Source: Candidatus Methylomirabilis sp. | Lineage (GTDB): Bacteria > Methylomirabilota > Methylomirabilia > Methylomirabilales > Methylomirabilaceae | Length of the DNA: 46,709 bases | Reading direction: 5' to 3' | NCBI GenBank assembly: GCA_002634395.1 | Contig: NSJM01000016.1 | Location: 1-46,709 of the forward strand | Part shown: positions 9,121-17,963 of the stretch, one piece after another | How the letters are laid out: every line of letters begins with the position of its first letter | How positions within the stretch are numbered: the stretch's first letter is position 1 | Translations under genes and position numbers: made by a program | The notes under the pieces: model-generated | What the model was told of the DNA's origin: nothing | The model's input: the letters and a program-made list of their open reading frames with translations, nothing else | Database searches by the model: none

Positions 9121-10427
9121 TGGAGGGGGTCGGCAATATCTTCAGGGTGCCTGAGCTTAAGAAGCGGATCATCTTTACCGCTTTGGCGCTGATTGCTTAC
9201 CGAGTAGGATCCCACATTCCAACCCCTGGTATTGATGCCCACGCTCTTGCATCGTTTTTTCAGCAGGCAGGTGGGACACTTCTTGGTTTCTTCGATCTCT
9301 TTTCGGGTGGCGCGCTACGTCGTCTCAGTATCCTCGCGCTCGGTATCATGCCGTATATCAGCGCATCGATTATTCTCCAACTTCTTGCAGTTGTCTTTCC
9401 TCCCTTGGAGAAGCTGAGCAAAGAAGGAGAGCAGGGGCGCAAGAAGATCTCTCAATATACCCGGTACGGTACCGTCTTGCTTGCGGCTATTCAGGCCATG
9501 GGGATCGCCATTGGTCTTGAGAATATGCGGAGCCCGATCGGTGAGCAGATCGTGATCAATCCGGGAATGGGCTTTCGTCTGATGACCACGATTACGCTGA
9601 CGACAGGAGCGATCTTTCTCATGTGGGTGGGCGAGCAGATCACCGAACGAGGGATCGGGAACGGAATCTCTCTCCTGATCTTTGCCGGTATCATTGTCAG
9701 GATGCCTGAGGCGATTGTGAACACATGGCGACTTCTGTCCACAGGTGAACTTTCAGCCCTGGCGTTGTTGGCCGTCCTGACGCTGATGGTGCTGGTAGTG
9801 GCTGGAGTGATTGTGATGACGCTCGGTCAAAGACCGATAGTGGTGCAATATGCGAAAAGAGTTGTCGGCCGTCGGATCTATGGAGGTCAAAGTACGCATA
9901 TCCCATTGCGGATCAACACGGCAGGAGTCATCCCGGTGATCTTTGCCGCCTCCATTATCGTATTTCCCGCGACTATCGCACAATTTTTTAATCACCCATG
10001 GATGCAGGCTCTGGCCAGAACGCTTTCCCCTGGAACTGTAATCTATACAGTGCTGTATGCTGTTGCCATTATTTTCTTCACCTACTTTTATACGGCCATC
10101 GTCTTTAATCCGACAGATGTTGCTGATAACATGAGAAAGTACGGGGGCTTTATCCCTGGTATTCGACCTGGAGCGAGGACGGCGGAATTTATCGAGAAGG
10201 TGTTGGATCGGATAACGCTTGTTGGGGCGATCTACCTGACGTTGATCTCAATTCTTCCTGAATTGCTGATCACGACAATGAACGTGCCGTTCTTCTTTGG
10301 AGGAACCTCACTTTTGATCGTGGTCGGCGTCGCCTTGGATACTGTGCAGCAGGTCGAGTCCCACTTGCTCATGCGTCACTATGAGGGATTTTTGAAGAAG
10401 AGTCGTATTAAGGGCAGGATGGGGTAG
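9117..10427 (+). CDS. secY: Protein translocase subunit SecY
   Basis: A 436-residue inner-membrane channel protein of the Sec translocon with about ten hydrophobic segments. The opening [28 protein letters not shown] and the second-helix region [20 protein letters not shown] are conserved, as is the cytoplasmic loop with [20 protein letters not shown]. SecE is not in the window. It forms a four-base overlap with rplO and is followed immediately by adk, the standard spc arrangement. Confidence 0.96.
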   Translation: MMEGVGNIFRVPELKKRIIFTALALIAYRVGSHIPTPGIDAHALASFFQQAGGTLLGFFDLFSGGALRRLSILALGIMPYISASIILQLLAVVFPPLEKLSKEGEQGRKKISQYTRYGTVLLAAIQAMGIAIGLENMRSPIGEQIVINPGMGFRLMTTITLTTGAIFLMWVGEQITERGIGNGISLLIFAGIIVRMPEAIVNTWRLLSTGELSALALLAVLTLMVLVVAGVIVMTLGQRPIVVQYAKRVVGRRIYGGQSTHIPLRINTAGVIPVIFAASIIVFPATIAQFFNHPWMQALARTLSPGTVIYTVLYAVAIIFFTYFYTAIVFNPTDVADNMRKYGGFIPGIRPGARTAEFIEKVLDRITLVGAIYLTLISILPELLITTMNVPFFFGGTSLLIVVGVALDTVQQVESHLLMRHYEGFLKKSRIKGRMG

Positions 10428-10438
10428 TGGGCTGGGCT

Positions 10439-11092
10439 ATGCGGCTAGTCCTGCTGGGACCGCCGGGCGCCGGCAAGGGGACACAGGCCAGGCTGCTGAC
10501 GGCAAAGTTCGATGTTGCGCATGTGTCTGCGGGCGACCTGCTGCGGCAAGCTGTGGCCGACGGCTCTGAGCTTGGACAGACAGCCAAGTCGATTATGGCG
10601 CAAGGGGCTCTTGTGCCGGATGAAGTGGTCATCGGTATTATCGAAGAGCGATTATGCAGATCCGATTGCGCCGGCGGGTACATCCTTGACGGATTCCCAA
10701 GGACGCTCCGACAGGCCGAGGCGCTCTCAGAAGTTACGAGGCTATTGCATGCCCCGCTGGATTGGGTCATCAGCGTAGAGGTGGCTGAGGACGATCTGGT
10801 CCAGCGGCTTGCAGGCCGACGAATCTGCCGAACCTGCGGGTCTATGTTTCATGGTGATACGAAGCCGCCGATGCGGATTGGGGTCTGTGACAACTGTGGA
10901 GGCCTACTTTTCCAGAGGGATGATGATAAGGAGGATACGATCCGCCATCGCCTTCGGGTCTACCGGGAACAAACAGAGCCTCTGGTTGCGTATTATAGTA
11001 AGATGGATCTGCTGAGACGGATCGACGGTCGGGGAACGATCGAGGAGATCGCAGAGCGTATTCATCAAGTCCTAGGGGATAAGCAGGCTTAG
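10439..11092 (+). CDS. adk: Adenylate kinase, zinc-binding lid
   Basis: Converts ATP plus AMP to two ADP. The P-loop GPPGAGKGTQ opens the protein, DGFPRTLRQAE is the AMP-binding segment, and the lid carries CRTCG and CDNCGG, a four-cysteine zinc site. Length is 217 residues from ATG 10439. GTG 10427, which overlaps the secY stop, is an in-frame alternative that would add four residues. The zinc lid is common in Gram-positive and several other phyla. Confidence 0.95.
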   Translation: MRLVLLGPPGAGKGTQARLLTAKFDVAHVSAGDLLRQAVADGSELGQTAKSIMAQGALVPDEVVIGIIEERLCRSDCAGGYILDGFPRTLRQAEALSEVTRLLHAPLDWVISVEVAEDDLVQRLAGRRICRTCGSMFHGDTKPPMRIGVCDNCGGLLFQRDDDKEDTIRHRLRVYREQTEPLVAYYSKMDLLRRIDGRGTIEEIAERIHQVLGDKQA

Positions 11093-11094
11093 TC

Positions 11095-11874
11095 ATGATG
11101 ATTTTGAAGTCCCCATGGGAGATTGATTTGATGCGCAAGAGCAGTCGAATCGTGGCGGAAACCCTCGAAAAGTTGGTGAGGTTGATAGAACCCGGGGTAA
11201 CCACTCTGGAGCTGGACCGTTTTGCAGAGACCTATATTTCGAGACGGGGGGGCAAGCCGGCGTTCAAGGGCTACCGTGGCTACCCTTATACGCTCTGTGC
11301 ATCCGTGAACGAGCAGGTGGTGCATGCCTTTCCATCAGCAAGACGCCTTAAGGAGGGTGACATTGTGAGTCTGGACCTCGGCGTTGTCGTCGATGGCTAT
11401 TACGGGGATGCTGCGATTACAGTTCCCGTGGGGAAGGTGTCTGAGGGCGCCAGACGTTTGATTGCTGCGACTCAAAAGGCCCTTACGAGGGCTATTCTGG
11501 CTGCGCGACCCGGCAATTATCTGTCCGATATCTCTCATGCCGTACAGTCCGCGGTTGAGGCACAGGGGTTTTCGGTAGTGCGCCTATTTGTCGGTCACGG
11601 CATCGGTCGATCTCTTCATGAGGAGCCACAGATTCCGAACTTCGGTCCCCCGGCCCAAGGCCCTATACTGAAACCTGGGTTAGTCCTGGCCATTGAGCCG
11701 ATGGCGAACGCCGGCGGTCCGGACGTGACGATTCTTGATGATTGCTGGACAGCGGTGACATGTGATAGATCCCTTTCCGCTCATTTTGAGCATACGGTCG
11801 CGCTCACCGAGAATGGGGTAGAGGTGCTTACCAGTTTCACTGAGGACGAGATGCCAGAGGTCGCGGACCGCTAA
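11095..11874 (+). CDS. map: Type I methionine aminopeptidase
   Basis: Removes the initiator methionine from new proteins. The 259-residue pita-bread fold shows its metal ligands in context: [17 protein letters not shown] (two Asp), [12 protein letters not shown] (His), LAIEPMA (Glu) and [11 protein letters not shown] (Glu). Two ATG codons in a row (11095, 11098) could start it. It lies two bases after adk and its stop overlaps infA (TAATG). Confidence 0.95.
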   Translation: MMILKSPWEIDLMRKSSRIVAETLEKLVRLIEPGVTTLELDRFAETYISRRGGKPAFKGYRGYPYTLCASVNEQVVHAFPSARRLKEGDIVSLDLGVVVDGYYGDAAITVPVGKVSEGARRLIAATQKALTRAILAARPGNYLSDISHAVQSAVEAQGFSVVRLFVGHGIGRSLHEEPQIPNFGPPAQGPILKPGLVLAIEPMANAGGPDVTILDDCWTAVTCDRSLSAHFEHTVALTENGVEVLTSFTEDEMPEVADR

Positions 11875-12092
11875 TGCCGAAAGAAGAGGCGATTGAGGTT
11901 GAGGGAACCGTGATTGAGCCCTTGCCTAATGCGATGTTTCGGGTGGAACTGGAAACGGGTCACAAGGTCCTTGCGCACATTTCCGGAAAGATGCGTATGC
12001 ATTTTATTCGGATTCTTCCAGGAGATAAGGTGATTGTGGAGTTGTCCCCGTATGACCTGGCGCGAGGACGGATCATTTATCGATATAAGTAG
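11874..12092 (+). CDS. infA: Translation initiation factor IF-1
   Basis: A 72-residue OB-fold protein that occupies the ribosomal A site during initiation. [30 protein letters not shown] and the end [11 protein letters not shown] are nearly invariant. The start ATG shares one base with the map stop. Position between map and rpmJ is canonical. Confidence 0.96.
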   Translation: MPKEEAIEVEGTVIEPLPNAMFRVELETGHKVLAHISGKMRMHFIRILPGDKVIVELSPYDLARGRIIYRYK

Positions 12093-12140
12093 GTGTCAAG
12101 ATTCAAGGGCGAAGAGCGAGCTTGTGATGCGGGGGCTGCC

Positions 12141-12254
12141 ATGAAGGTTCGAGCGTCGGTCAAACCGATGTGTGAGAAATGTAAGATCGTTCGACGAAAA
12201 AGGGTGCTGCGGATCGTGTGTGAAAATCCTCGGCATAAACAACGCCAGGGGTAG
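12141..12254 (+). CDS. rpmJ: Ribosomal protein L36
   Basis: A 37-residue gene starting at ATG 12141. It reads [20 protein letters not shown] and then [17 protein letters not shown]. Cys11, Cys14, Cys27 and His32 form the zinc site of the zinc-binding L36 type. It is easily missed because of its size. The position between infA and rpsM is the expected one. The ribosome binding site is weak (GGGGGCTGCC). Confidence 0.95.
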   Translation: MKVRASVKPMCEKCKIVRRKRVLRIVCENPRHKQRQG

Positions 12255-12255
12255 A

Positions 12256-12350
12256 TAGTTCACAGTTCATAGTTCAGAGTTTATGTCAGATGGTGCCATG
12301 CGCTTGAGCGCCGTCCTACGAACTAAGAACCATGCACTCTGAACTAAGAA
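12256..12350. repeat. Heptamer hairpin element 5 (GTTCA/GAAC class)
   Basis: The left arm at 12256-12283 is four 7-mers of form nAGTTCA. The right arm at 12316-12350 is five 7-mers ending GAA or similar, for example CTAAGAA twice. The arms are in register and complementary. It begins one base after the rpmJ stop and ends ten bases before the rpsM start, so it fills the whole spacer up to the AGGGAGGTGT ribosome binding site. Confidence 0.85.
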
Positions 12351-12360
12351 AGGGAGGTGT

Positions 12361-12735
12361 ATGGCACGCATCGCCGGGGTAGATCTTCCGAGAGAGAAAC
12401 GTCTTGAGGTGGCGCTAACATATATTTACGGCATCGGTCGCTCCGCTTCGTGTACGATCTTACAGGACTCTGGGGTCAACCCGAATGTCCGCGTTAAGGA
12501 TCTCACTGAAGAGGAGCTTACGAAGCTGCGGCGAACCATTGAGGGGAACTATAGAGTTGAAGGCGACCTCAGACGTGAGGTCTCCATGAATATCAAACGG
12601 CTTATGGACATAGGCGCCTACCGCGGCCTTAGACATCGCCGGGGTCTTCCTGTTCGTGGTCAGCGAACCAGTACGAATGCCAGGACGCGTAAGGGGCCCC
12701 GCCGGACGGTCGGCGCGAAAAGCAAGAAAGTGTAG
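12361..12735 (+). CDS. rpsM: Ribosomal protein S13
   Basis: A 124-residue S13 in the small-subunit head that contacts P-site tRNA. It begins [21 protein letters not shown]; the basic tail [19 protein letters not shown] is typical. AGGGAGG at 12351-12357 precedes the ATG. It is flanked on both sides by GTTCA-class heptamer hairpins, which is unusual for an alpha-operon gene. Confidence 0.95.
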   Translation: MARIAGVDLPREKRLEVALTYIYGIGRSASCTILQDSGVNPNVRVKDLTEEELTKLRRTIEGNYRVEGDLRREVSMNIKRLMDIGAYRGLRHRRGLPVRGQRTSTNARTRKGPRRTVGAKSKKV

Positions 12736-12742
12736 TCGGACC

Positions 12743-12847
12743 GGTTCATAGTTCGGAGTTCGGAGTTCATAGAGAGTTCTCATACACAGACGGCGATCTG
12801 AACTCTCCGCGCTAGAACCTATGAACTATAACCTATGAACTATGAAC
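12743..12847. repeat. Heptamer hairpin element 6 (GTTCA/GAAC class), largest copy
   Basis: The left arm at 12743-12770 is four 7-mers (GGTTCAT, AGTTCGG twice, AGTTCAT). The right arm at 12799-12847 is seven 7-mers, four of them TATGAAC or TATAACC. It begins seven bases after the rpsM stop and ends just before the rpsK ribosome binding site. Its right arm also keeps an open frame in phase with rpsK, which can mislead start prediction. Confidence 0.87.
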
Positions 12848-12867
12848 ACCAACTTGATGGAGGAAGA

Positions 12868-13278
12868 ATGGCGGAGGAGGCAAAACCGAGACGTCCGGGA
12901 GGACGCCCAGGAGGCAGGAAAGAAACCAAGAACATCGCTCACGGGATCGCCTGTGTCCAGGCGACGTTCAACAATACCATTGTCACCATTACGGATGTGG
13001 CAGGTAACGTCGTTTCATGGGCTAGTGCCGGCTCTGTGGGGTTCAAGGGTTCCCGGAAGAGCACTCCGTTTGCCGCGCAGAGGGCTGCGGATAGCGCTGC
13101 CCAGAAAGCAATGAGCCATGGCATGAAAGAAGTGAAGGTCTACGTCAAAGGACCTGGAGCGGGTCGAGAAGCGGCTATTCGGGCCTTACAGGCGGCTGGT
13201 ATGGAGATCGTGACGATTAAGGATGTGACGCCGATTCCACACAACGGTTGTCGACCGTCTAAGCGGAGACGCGTATGA
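12868..13278 (+). CDS. rpsK: Ribosomal protein S11
   Basis: A 136-residue S11 on the small-subunit platform. The core [22 protein letters not shown] and the end [18 protein letters not shown] are diagnostic. The frame is open further upstream, but ATG 12868 is chosen because GGAGGAAG at 12860-12867 precedes it closely and the upstream codons fall in heptamer repeat DNA. An N-terminal [11 protein letters not shown] tail precedes the fold. Confidence 0.95.
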   Translation: MAEEAKPRRPGGRPGGRKETKNIAHGIACVQATFNNTIVTITDVAGNVVSWASAGSVGFKGSRKSTPFAAQRAADSAAQKAMSHGMKEVKVYVKGPGAGREAAIRALQAAGMEIVTIKDVTPIPHNGCRPSKRRRV

Positions 13279-13360
13279 CGCAGTCGTTCTTGTCGATGTA
13301 TCGTTCAGTCACCCTTGGAAGAAGCGCCAGGAGCGCGATTCGCCGAAGAGTCGGTAGAAC

Positions 13361-13392
13361 GGGGGACAATACCACTCCCCTGGGAGGAGGGG
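13361..13392 (+). promoter_or_regulatory. Possible rpsD leader with two alternative pairings
   Basis: GGGGG at 13361-13365 can pair with CCCC at 13377-13380. The same C run extended as CCCCT (13377-13381) can instead pair with AGGGG at 13388-13392, which overlaps the rpsD Shine-Dalgarno GGAGGAGG at 13383-13390. The two pairings exclude each other. S4 is an autoregulator in several bacteria, so a switch is conceivable, but this is only a pairing argument. Confidence 0.3.
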
Positions 13393-13395
13393 TTC

Positions 13396-14022
13396 GTGGC
13401 TAGGTATCGAGATCCCGTGTGTAAGTTGTGCAGACGAGAAGGACTGAAGCTATTTCTCAAAGGAGATCGATGCTTCTCTGCCAAGTGCGCGATTGAGAAG
13501 CGGAACTTTGCTCCGGGTATGCATGGCCAGCGACGGACGAAGGTTTCAGACTACTGCAAGCAGCTACGAGAGAAGCAGAAGATGCGCCGGATCTATGGAG
13601 TGTTGGAAACACAATTCCGGAAATATTTTCGCCTGGCAGAACGGCAGACAGGGATTACAGGTGAAAACCTCGTCAGAATTCTGGAACAACGGCTGGACAG
13701 CGTTGTCCATCGCCTCGGATTCGCTACATCCCGCGCACAGGCGAGGATATTGATCACCCACGGTCACGTCCTCGTGAATGGACGAAAGACGGACATTGCG
13801 TCCTATCGAGTTCGCCCAGGCGAAACTATCGAGGTGCGGCCCAAGAGTCGGGAAATGGCGGTCATCAAGGCGGCTCTCGAAGGAGCAAAGCGACGAACGT
13901 TGCCGAACTGGCTGGAACTCGATGAGACCAACATGAAAGGGACTATCCGATCAATCCCATCCCGGGAGGAGATCGTCATCCCCGTGGAGGAACAGTTAAT
14001 TGTTGCGCTGTACTCCAAATAG
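13396..14022 (+). CDS. rpsD: Ribosomal protein S4, zinc-binding type
   Basis: A 208-residue primary 16S-rRNA-binding protein. The N-terminus [15 protein letters not shown] with later CFSAKC gives a four-Cys zinc site (Cys9, 12, 26, 31). The S4 RNA-binding domain follows: [20 protein letters not shown] and [16 protein letters not shown] 13396 is chosen over longer in-frame starts because GGAGGAGG at 13383-13390 precedes it and the product then starts like the family. The 117-base spacer from rpsK may carry a regulatory leader. Confidence 0.94.
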   Translation: MARYRDPVCKLCRREGLKLFLKGDRCFSAKCAIEKRNFAPGMHGQRRTKVSDYCKQLREKQKMRRIYGVLETQFRKYFRLAERQTGITGENLVRILEQRLDSVVHRLGFATSRAQARILITHGHVLVNGRKTDIASYRVRPGETIEVRPKSREMAVIKAALEGAKRRTLPNWLELDETNMKGTIRSIPSREEIVIPVEEQLIVALYSK

Positions 14023-14043
14023 TGGTAGGCGTGGGAGGTTTTG

Positions 14044-15072
14044 ATGATTCAGAAGTCTAAGGGCCTCCAGAAGCCAAAGCGGCTGGAGTGCGAGTTAGAA
14101 TCTCTGACCAGCACATACGGCAAGTTTTTTGCGGAGCCCTTTGAGCGCGGATTCGGATTGACCATCGGCAATGCGCTTCGGCGCATCCTCCTCTCGACAA
14201 TTGAAGGGGTCGCGGTCACTGCGATTCGAATCACCGGAGCTCTGCACGAATTCTCAAGTATCCCTGGGGTGAAAGAAGATGTCACCGATATAATCCTCAA
14301 CCTCAAAGGGCTTCGACTCAGACTTCACGTCGACCACCCTAAGACCCTGTACCTCAAGGCGTTTTCAGAGGGGGCAGTTCTGGCCGCGCATATCACGCCG
14401 GATCCTGACGTCGAAATCCTCAACCCTGATCTGCATATTGCGACCCTGGAACAGGATGGCAAGCTCGAATTGGAGTTGGAGATTCGCCATGGGCGAGGGT
14501 ATGTTCCCGCAGAGCGAAATAAACGAGAAGGACAACCTGTTGATGTTATCGCGATAGACGCTATCTTCTCCCCGATTCGGAAGGTCAATTTCTTGGTTGA
14601 AGATACTCGTGTCGGTCAGATCACCGACTACAACAAACTGACCTTGGAGGTCTGGACCGATGGGAGCGTCCTGCCACGAGACGCCGTCGCGTATGCAGCA
14701 AAGATCCTCAAGGATCACCTGAGCGTATTCACAAACTTTGAGGAAGAGCCGGAGGGGGAAGGGGTTGTCATCGACGAGGCGAAGAAGCAACTGCAGGACA
14801 ACCTGAATCGAAGCGTCGATGAGCTGGAGCTTTCAGTGCGATCAGCTAATTGCTTGAAGCACTCGGATATTCGATACATCTATGAGTTGGTCGTCAAGAG
14901 TGAGACCGAGATGTTGAAGACGAAGAATTTCGGCCGGAAGTCTCTGAATGAAATTAAGGAGATTCTTACCGGCATGGGGTTGACCTTAGGAATGAAACTG
15001 GAAGGCCTCTCTGTCGGTGAGCCCTTCGGGAAACGAGGTGATAAGATCCCGAAAGGCTTGACGGGGGCCTGA
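14044..15072 (+). CDS. rpoA: RNA polymerase alpha subunit
   Basis: A 342-residue alpha subunit that dimerises to nucleate RNA polymerase. The N-terminal domain has [27 protein letters not shown]. The C-terminal DNA-binding domain (from about residue 255) has [17 protein letters not shown], then [17 protein letters not shown] 14041 immediately upstream is an alternative start, with GGGAGG at 14033-14038 serving either. It sits between rpsD and rplQ as usual. Confidence 0.96.
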   Translation: MIQKSKGLQKPKRLECELESLTSTYGKFFAEPFERGFGLTIGNALRRILLSTIEGVAVTAIRITGALHEFSSIPGVKEDVTDIILNLKGLRLRLHVDHPKTLYLKAFSEGAVLAAHITPDPDVEILNPDLHIATLEQDGKLELELEIRHGRGYVPAERNKREGQPVDVIAIDAIFSPIRKVNFLVEDTRVGQITDYNKLTLEVWTDGSVLPRDAVAYAAKILKDHLSVFTNFEEEPEGEGVVIDEAKKQLQDNLNRSVDELELSVRSANCLKHSDIRYIYELVVKSETEMLKTKNFGRKSLNEIKEILTGMGLTLGMKLEGLSVGEPFGKRGDKIPKGLTGA

Positions 15073-15112
15073 GCCTGGCTGGATTTCACTCGACCAGGTA
15101 GGAGTACCTGCT

Positions 15113-15604
15113 ATGCGACATAGAAATGCTGGGAGAAAGCTCGGTCGAACCACTGCTCATCGAGAGATGCTCCTCCGTAACCTGCTGACATCGCTCTTCC
15201 AATACGAGAAGATCGTCACAACTGAGGCAAAAGCCAAAGAGCTGCGCAAGCTGGCGGACAAGGTGATCACGCTCGCCAAGCGTGGGGATTTGCATGCGCG
15301 CCGGCAGGCAGCCGAGGTTGTCCAGGATGAGGACATCTTAAAAAAGCTGTTCGACGCAATCGGCGTCCGCTATAAGGATCGAAACGGGGGCTATACGAGG
15401 ATGACAAAGCTGGAGTATAGAATGGGTGACGGCGCTCCACTCGCGGCCATCGAGTTGGCAGAGACCGGCGTCGACGCCGAGCCTCCGGCAAAATTGGCTA
15501 AGCGCCGCGGCCGGCGAGGAGACAAAGAAAGCGCGCTGAAGTCAAAGCAAGCCGAACCTCTGCCGGCTTATCCGCCAAGCGCCGAAAGGGCAGTCGGTCC
15601 TTGA
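15113..15604 (+). CDS. rplQ: Ribosomal protein L17 with extended C-terminus
   Basis: The core of about 118 residues is standard L17: [46 protein letters not shown], then the end of the fold at [12 protein letters not shown]. The protein then runs on for about 40 residues rich in Lys, Arg, Ala and Pro, giving 163 in total. The tail looks disordered. It is the last gene of the ribosomal block and is followed by a strong hairpin. Confidence 0.94.
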   Translation: MRHRNAGRKLGRTTAHREMLLRNLLTSLFQYEKIVTTEAKAKELRKLADKVITLAKRGDLHARRQAAEVVQDEDILKKLFDAIGVRYKDRNGGYTRMTKLEYRMGDGAPLAAIELAETGVDAEPPAKLAKRRGRRGDKESALKSKQAEPLPAYPPSAERAVGP

Positions 15605-15630
15605 TGCCAATGAGTGAACTTGAGTATAGG

Positions 15631-15661
15631 ATGCCCTTCCCGGTTTGTTCGGGAAGGGCAT
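15631..15661 (+). terminator. Terminator hairpin after the ribosomal protein block
   Basis: A perfect 12-bp stem (15631-15642 with 15650-15661) closes a seven-base loop. It lies 27 bases after the rplQ stop and before the EF-G-like gene. Only a few T residues follow (CGTTGCTTT), so it is an imperfect intrinsic terminator or a transcript-end stabiliser. Confidence 0.75.
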
Positions 15662-15765
15662 CGTTGCTTTAGCGATGAGATAACTTTCCTTTTACTGAGT
15701 CGTTGTTGTGGTAGGACGAACATCTCGAGACGATTGAGTAGTCCGTCAGTACATGAGGTAGGGCG

Positions 15766-17865
15766 ATGAGCGGCGTAGAGATTGCTAGGATCCGCAACGT
15801 AGCCATTGTGGCCCATGGAGGCGCGGGGAAGACTTCGCTGACTGAGGCAATACTATTCAATGCCGGTGCTACTTCTCGACTCGGGAAGGTCGAAGATGGG
15901 ACGACCGTCACCGATTTTGACGAGGATGAGATCAGGCGAAAGATGAGCGTCAGCTCAGCCTTCGCCTTCTGCGAATGGAAGGGGCGTAAGCTGAACCTGA
16001 TTGATACCCCTGGAGCGTCTATCTTCCTGACGGATACCCGAAACTGTATGAAGGTCCTTGACGGCGCAGTTGTGGTGGTGAGTAGCGTCTCTGGCGTGAA
16101 GGTACAGACAGAGAAGGTCTGGGCGTACGCTGAAGCGGAAGGTCTCGCTAGAATGATTTTTGTGAACAAGCTGGATCAGGAACAGGCCGATTTTTTCCGA
16201 ACCTTGGAAGACATTCGTCGGAACCTCTGTCCGGTGGCGACACCTCTCCAGCTTCCGATAGGAATGCACGCTTCCTTTACGGGCGTGGTCGATCTGCTGC
16301 GAATGAAAGCTCTGATCTATCAGGACGAAAGGATGGGAAAGTTCTCAGAAAGAGAGATTCCGTCGGACCTGAGACCGAAGGCAGAGCAGTTGCAAGCGGC
16401 GCTGATGGAGGTGGTTGCGGATAGTGACGACAGACTGCTGGAGAAGTATCTGGAAACCGGAATACTCTCGAACGAGGAGTTGAAGGCCGGACTGCAACGA
16501 GCGGTTATTGAGGGAAAGCTCATTCCGGTCCTTTGTGGTTCGGCCCTCAAGAACATTGGCGTGCATCCCCTACTCGATGTCCTGGTGGAGGTCTTTCCAT
16601 CTCCGATAAATCGTGAAGCCCGCGCGGGAATCGATCCGAGGAGCGGGGAGCGGCTTGTGAGAGAGAGCAGAGAGGATGCCCCATTGTCTGCTCTGGTGTT
16701 TAAGACGCTCGTCGATCCCTACGCTGGTAAGATTACCCTTTTTCGGGTGTACTCCGGTGCGGTCTCTTCGGATTCCAGCGTCTACAATAGTACCAAGGGA
16801 TGCAAGGAAAGGATCGGCCAAGTCATGCTGCTCCGGGGCAAGAATCAGATTCCGGTTCCCACGATAGGGGCGGGAGATCTGGGGGCCGTAGTCAAGCTGA
16901 AGGAGACATGCACAGGTGATACGCTCTGCGACGAACGAAGCCCGATCCGCCTGGACTCGGTCGACATTCCAAGCCCCATCATTGAGTATGCTATTGCGCC
17001 TAAGACAAGAGGAGATGAGGAGAAAATGAGCGTGGGGCTTCAACGGCTTCGGGAAGAGGATCCATCCCTGCAGATACGACGCGATCCTCAGACCAAGGAG
17101 GTCATTCTGGCCGGGATGGGCAAGGCCCACTTAGAGATTGCAGTCGATCGTCTCAAGCGGAAGTTTGGACTCGAAATCCAGATGAAGACGCCCCGCGTAC
17201 CGTACAAGGAGACAATTCACGGGCGAACCGAGGTCCAGGGGAAACACAAGAAGCAGACCGGGGGGCATGGACAGTACGGCGATTGCTGGATTAAGCTGGA
17301 GCCCCTACCTCGCGGTGGGGGGTACGAATTCGTCAACCACATCGTGGGAGGGGTTATTCCCAAGCAGTACGTTCCTGCAGTAGAGAAGGGAATCGTGGAG
17401 GCGATGGGAGAAGGGAGCCTGGCCGGGTATCCTGTCGTCGATGTGAGGGTTACGCTTTACGACGGCTCGTACCATCCTGTCGATTCCTCGGAAATGGCTT
17501 TCAAGATTGCCGGATCACTGGCATTTAAAAAGGGCATCCTGCAAGCGAACCCGACTCTTCTGGAGCCGATCATGACGGTCGATGTGATGGTCCCTGATGA
17601 GTGTGTGGGGGAGGTGATCGGCGACCTGAACAGCAAGCGAGGACGCGTGATCGGCGTAGAGGCCAAAGGGAAAACACAAACCATCAAGGTCCATGTTCCC
17701 TTAGCTGAAATATTAGAGTATGCCACACAACTCAAGGCTATCACCGGCGACCGAGGCGACTATACCGTGGAGTTTTTTCACTATGACGAGGTTCCCCCGC
17801 ATCTGATGGAACGTGTGATTGCTGAATTAAAAAAGGCGAAAGGAGAGAAGACCGCCGCCCATTGA
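15766..17865 (+). CDS. EF-G-like GTPase (EF-G2 type)
   Basis: A 699-residue translational GTPase with the full EF-G domain set (G, II, III, IV, V). The P-loop is AHGGAGKTS at residues 16-24 and the specificity motif is NKLD. The G3 motif is DTPGA, so Ala84 stands where canonical EF-G has the catalytic His. Domain IV is present (KHKKQTGGHGQYGDCW). These features match the EF-G2/EF-G-like subfamily (for example the second EF-G of Thermus) rather than the main elongation factor, which probably lies upstream of the window in the str operon. The cellular role of this subfamily is not settled. It stands alone between two hairpins. Confidence 0.88.
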   Translation: MSGVEIARIRNVAIVAHGGAGKTSLTEAILFNAGATSRLGKVEDGTTVTDFDEDEIRRKMSVSSAFAFCEWKGRKLNLIDTPGASIFLTDTRNCMKVLDGAVVVVSSVSGVKVQTEKVWAYAEAEGLARMIFVNKLDQEQADFFRTLEDIRRNLCPVATPLQLPIGMHASFTGVVDLLRMKALIYQDERMGKFSEREIPSDLRPKAEQLQAALMEVVADSDDRLLEKYLETGILSNEELKAGLQRAVIEGKLIPVLCGSALKNIGVHPLLDVLVEVFPSPINREARAGIDPRSGERLVRESREDAPLSALVFKTLVDPYAGKITLFRVYSGAVSSDSSVYNSTKGCKERIGQVMLLRGKNQIPVPTIGAGDLGAVVKLKETCTGDTLCDERSPIRLDSVDIPSPIIEYAIAPKTRGDEEKMSVGLQRLREEDPSLQIRRDPQTKEVILAGMGKAHLEIAVDRLKRKFGLEIQMKTPRVPYKETIHGRTEVQGKHKKQTGGHGQYGDCWIKLEPLPRGGGYEFVNHIVGGVIPKQYVPAVEKGIVEAMGEGSLAGYPVVDVRVTLYDGSYHPVDSSEMAFKIAGSLAFKKGILQANPTLLEPIMTVDVMVPDECVGEVIGDLNSKRGRVIGVEAKGKTQTIKVHVPLAEILEYATQLKAITGDRGDYTVEFFHYDEVPPHLMERVIAELKKAKGEKTAAH

Positions 17866-17881
17866 TTCTTCCTGATTTCTC

Positions 17882-17911
17882 TTGTGCAGATCAGAAAAAA
17901 TGTGTTATTTT
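17882..17911 (+). promoter_or_regulatory. Candidate sigma-70 promoter for rimP-nusA-infB
   Basis: TTGTGC at 17882-17887 and TATTTT at 17906-17911 are separated by 18 bases. The predicted start falls at the base of the hairpin at 17917-17938. It is the only promoter-like pair seen in the 98-base gap before rimP. Both boxes are imperfect. Confidence 0.45.
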
Positions 17912-17916
17912 AACGG

Positions 17917-17946
17917 GAGTGGGCCGAGATGCCCGCTCTTTGTTTT
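17917..17946 (+). terminator. Hairpin plus T-run in front of rimP
   Basis: GAGTGGGC at 17917-17924 pairs with GCCCGCTC at 17931-17938 (8 bp, one G-T), six-base loop, followed by TTTGTTTT. It is a textbook intrinsic terminator in form. It may end the EF-G-like transcript or act as a leader attenuator for the rimP-nusA operon; similar GC-rich leader hairpins are found upstream of rimP in other bacteria. Confidence 0.75.
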
Positions 17947-17963
17947 ATAAGGGGTGATGTTAT

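Noticed and set aside
12835-12867. In-frame upstream extension of rpsK
   Set aside because: The extra codons are heptamer repeat DNA, and the Shine-Dalgarno GGAGGAAG lies directly before ATG 12868.
13315-13395. Upstream extension of rpsD
   Set aside because: The added residues have no S4 similarity, and GGAGGAGG at 13383-13390 points to GTG 13396.
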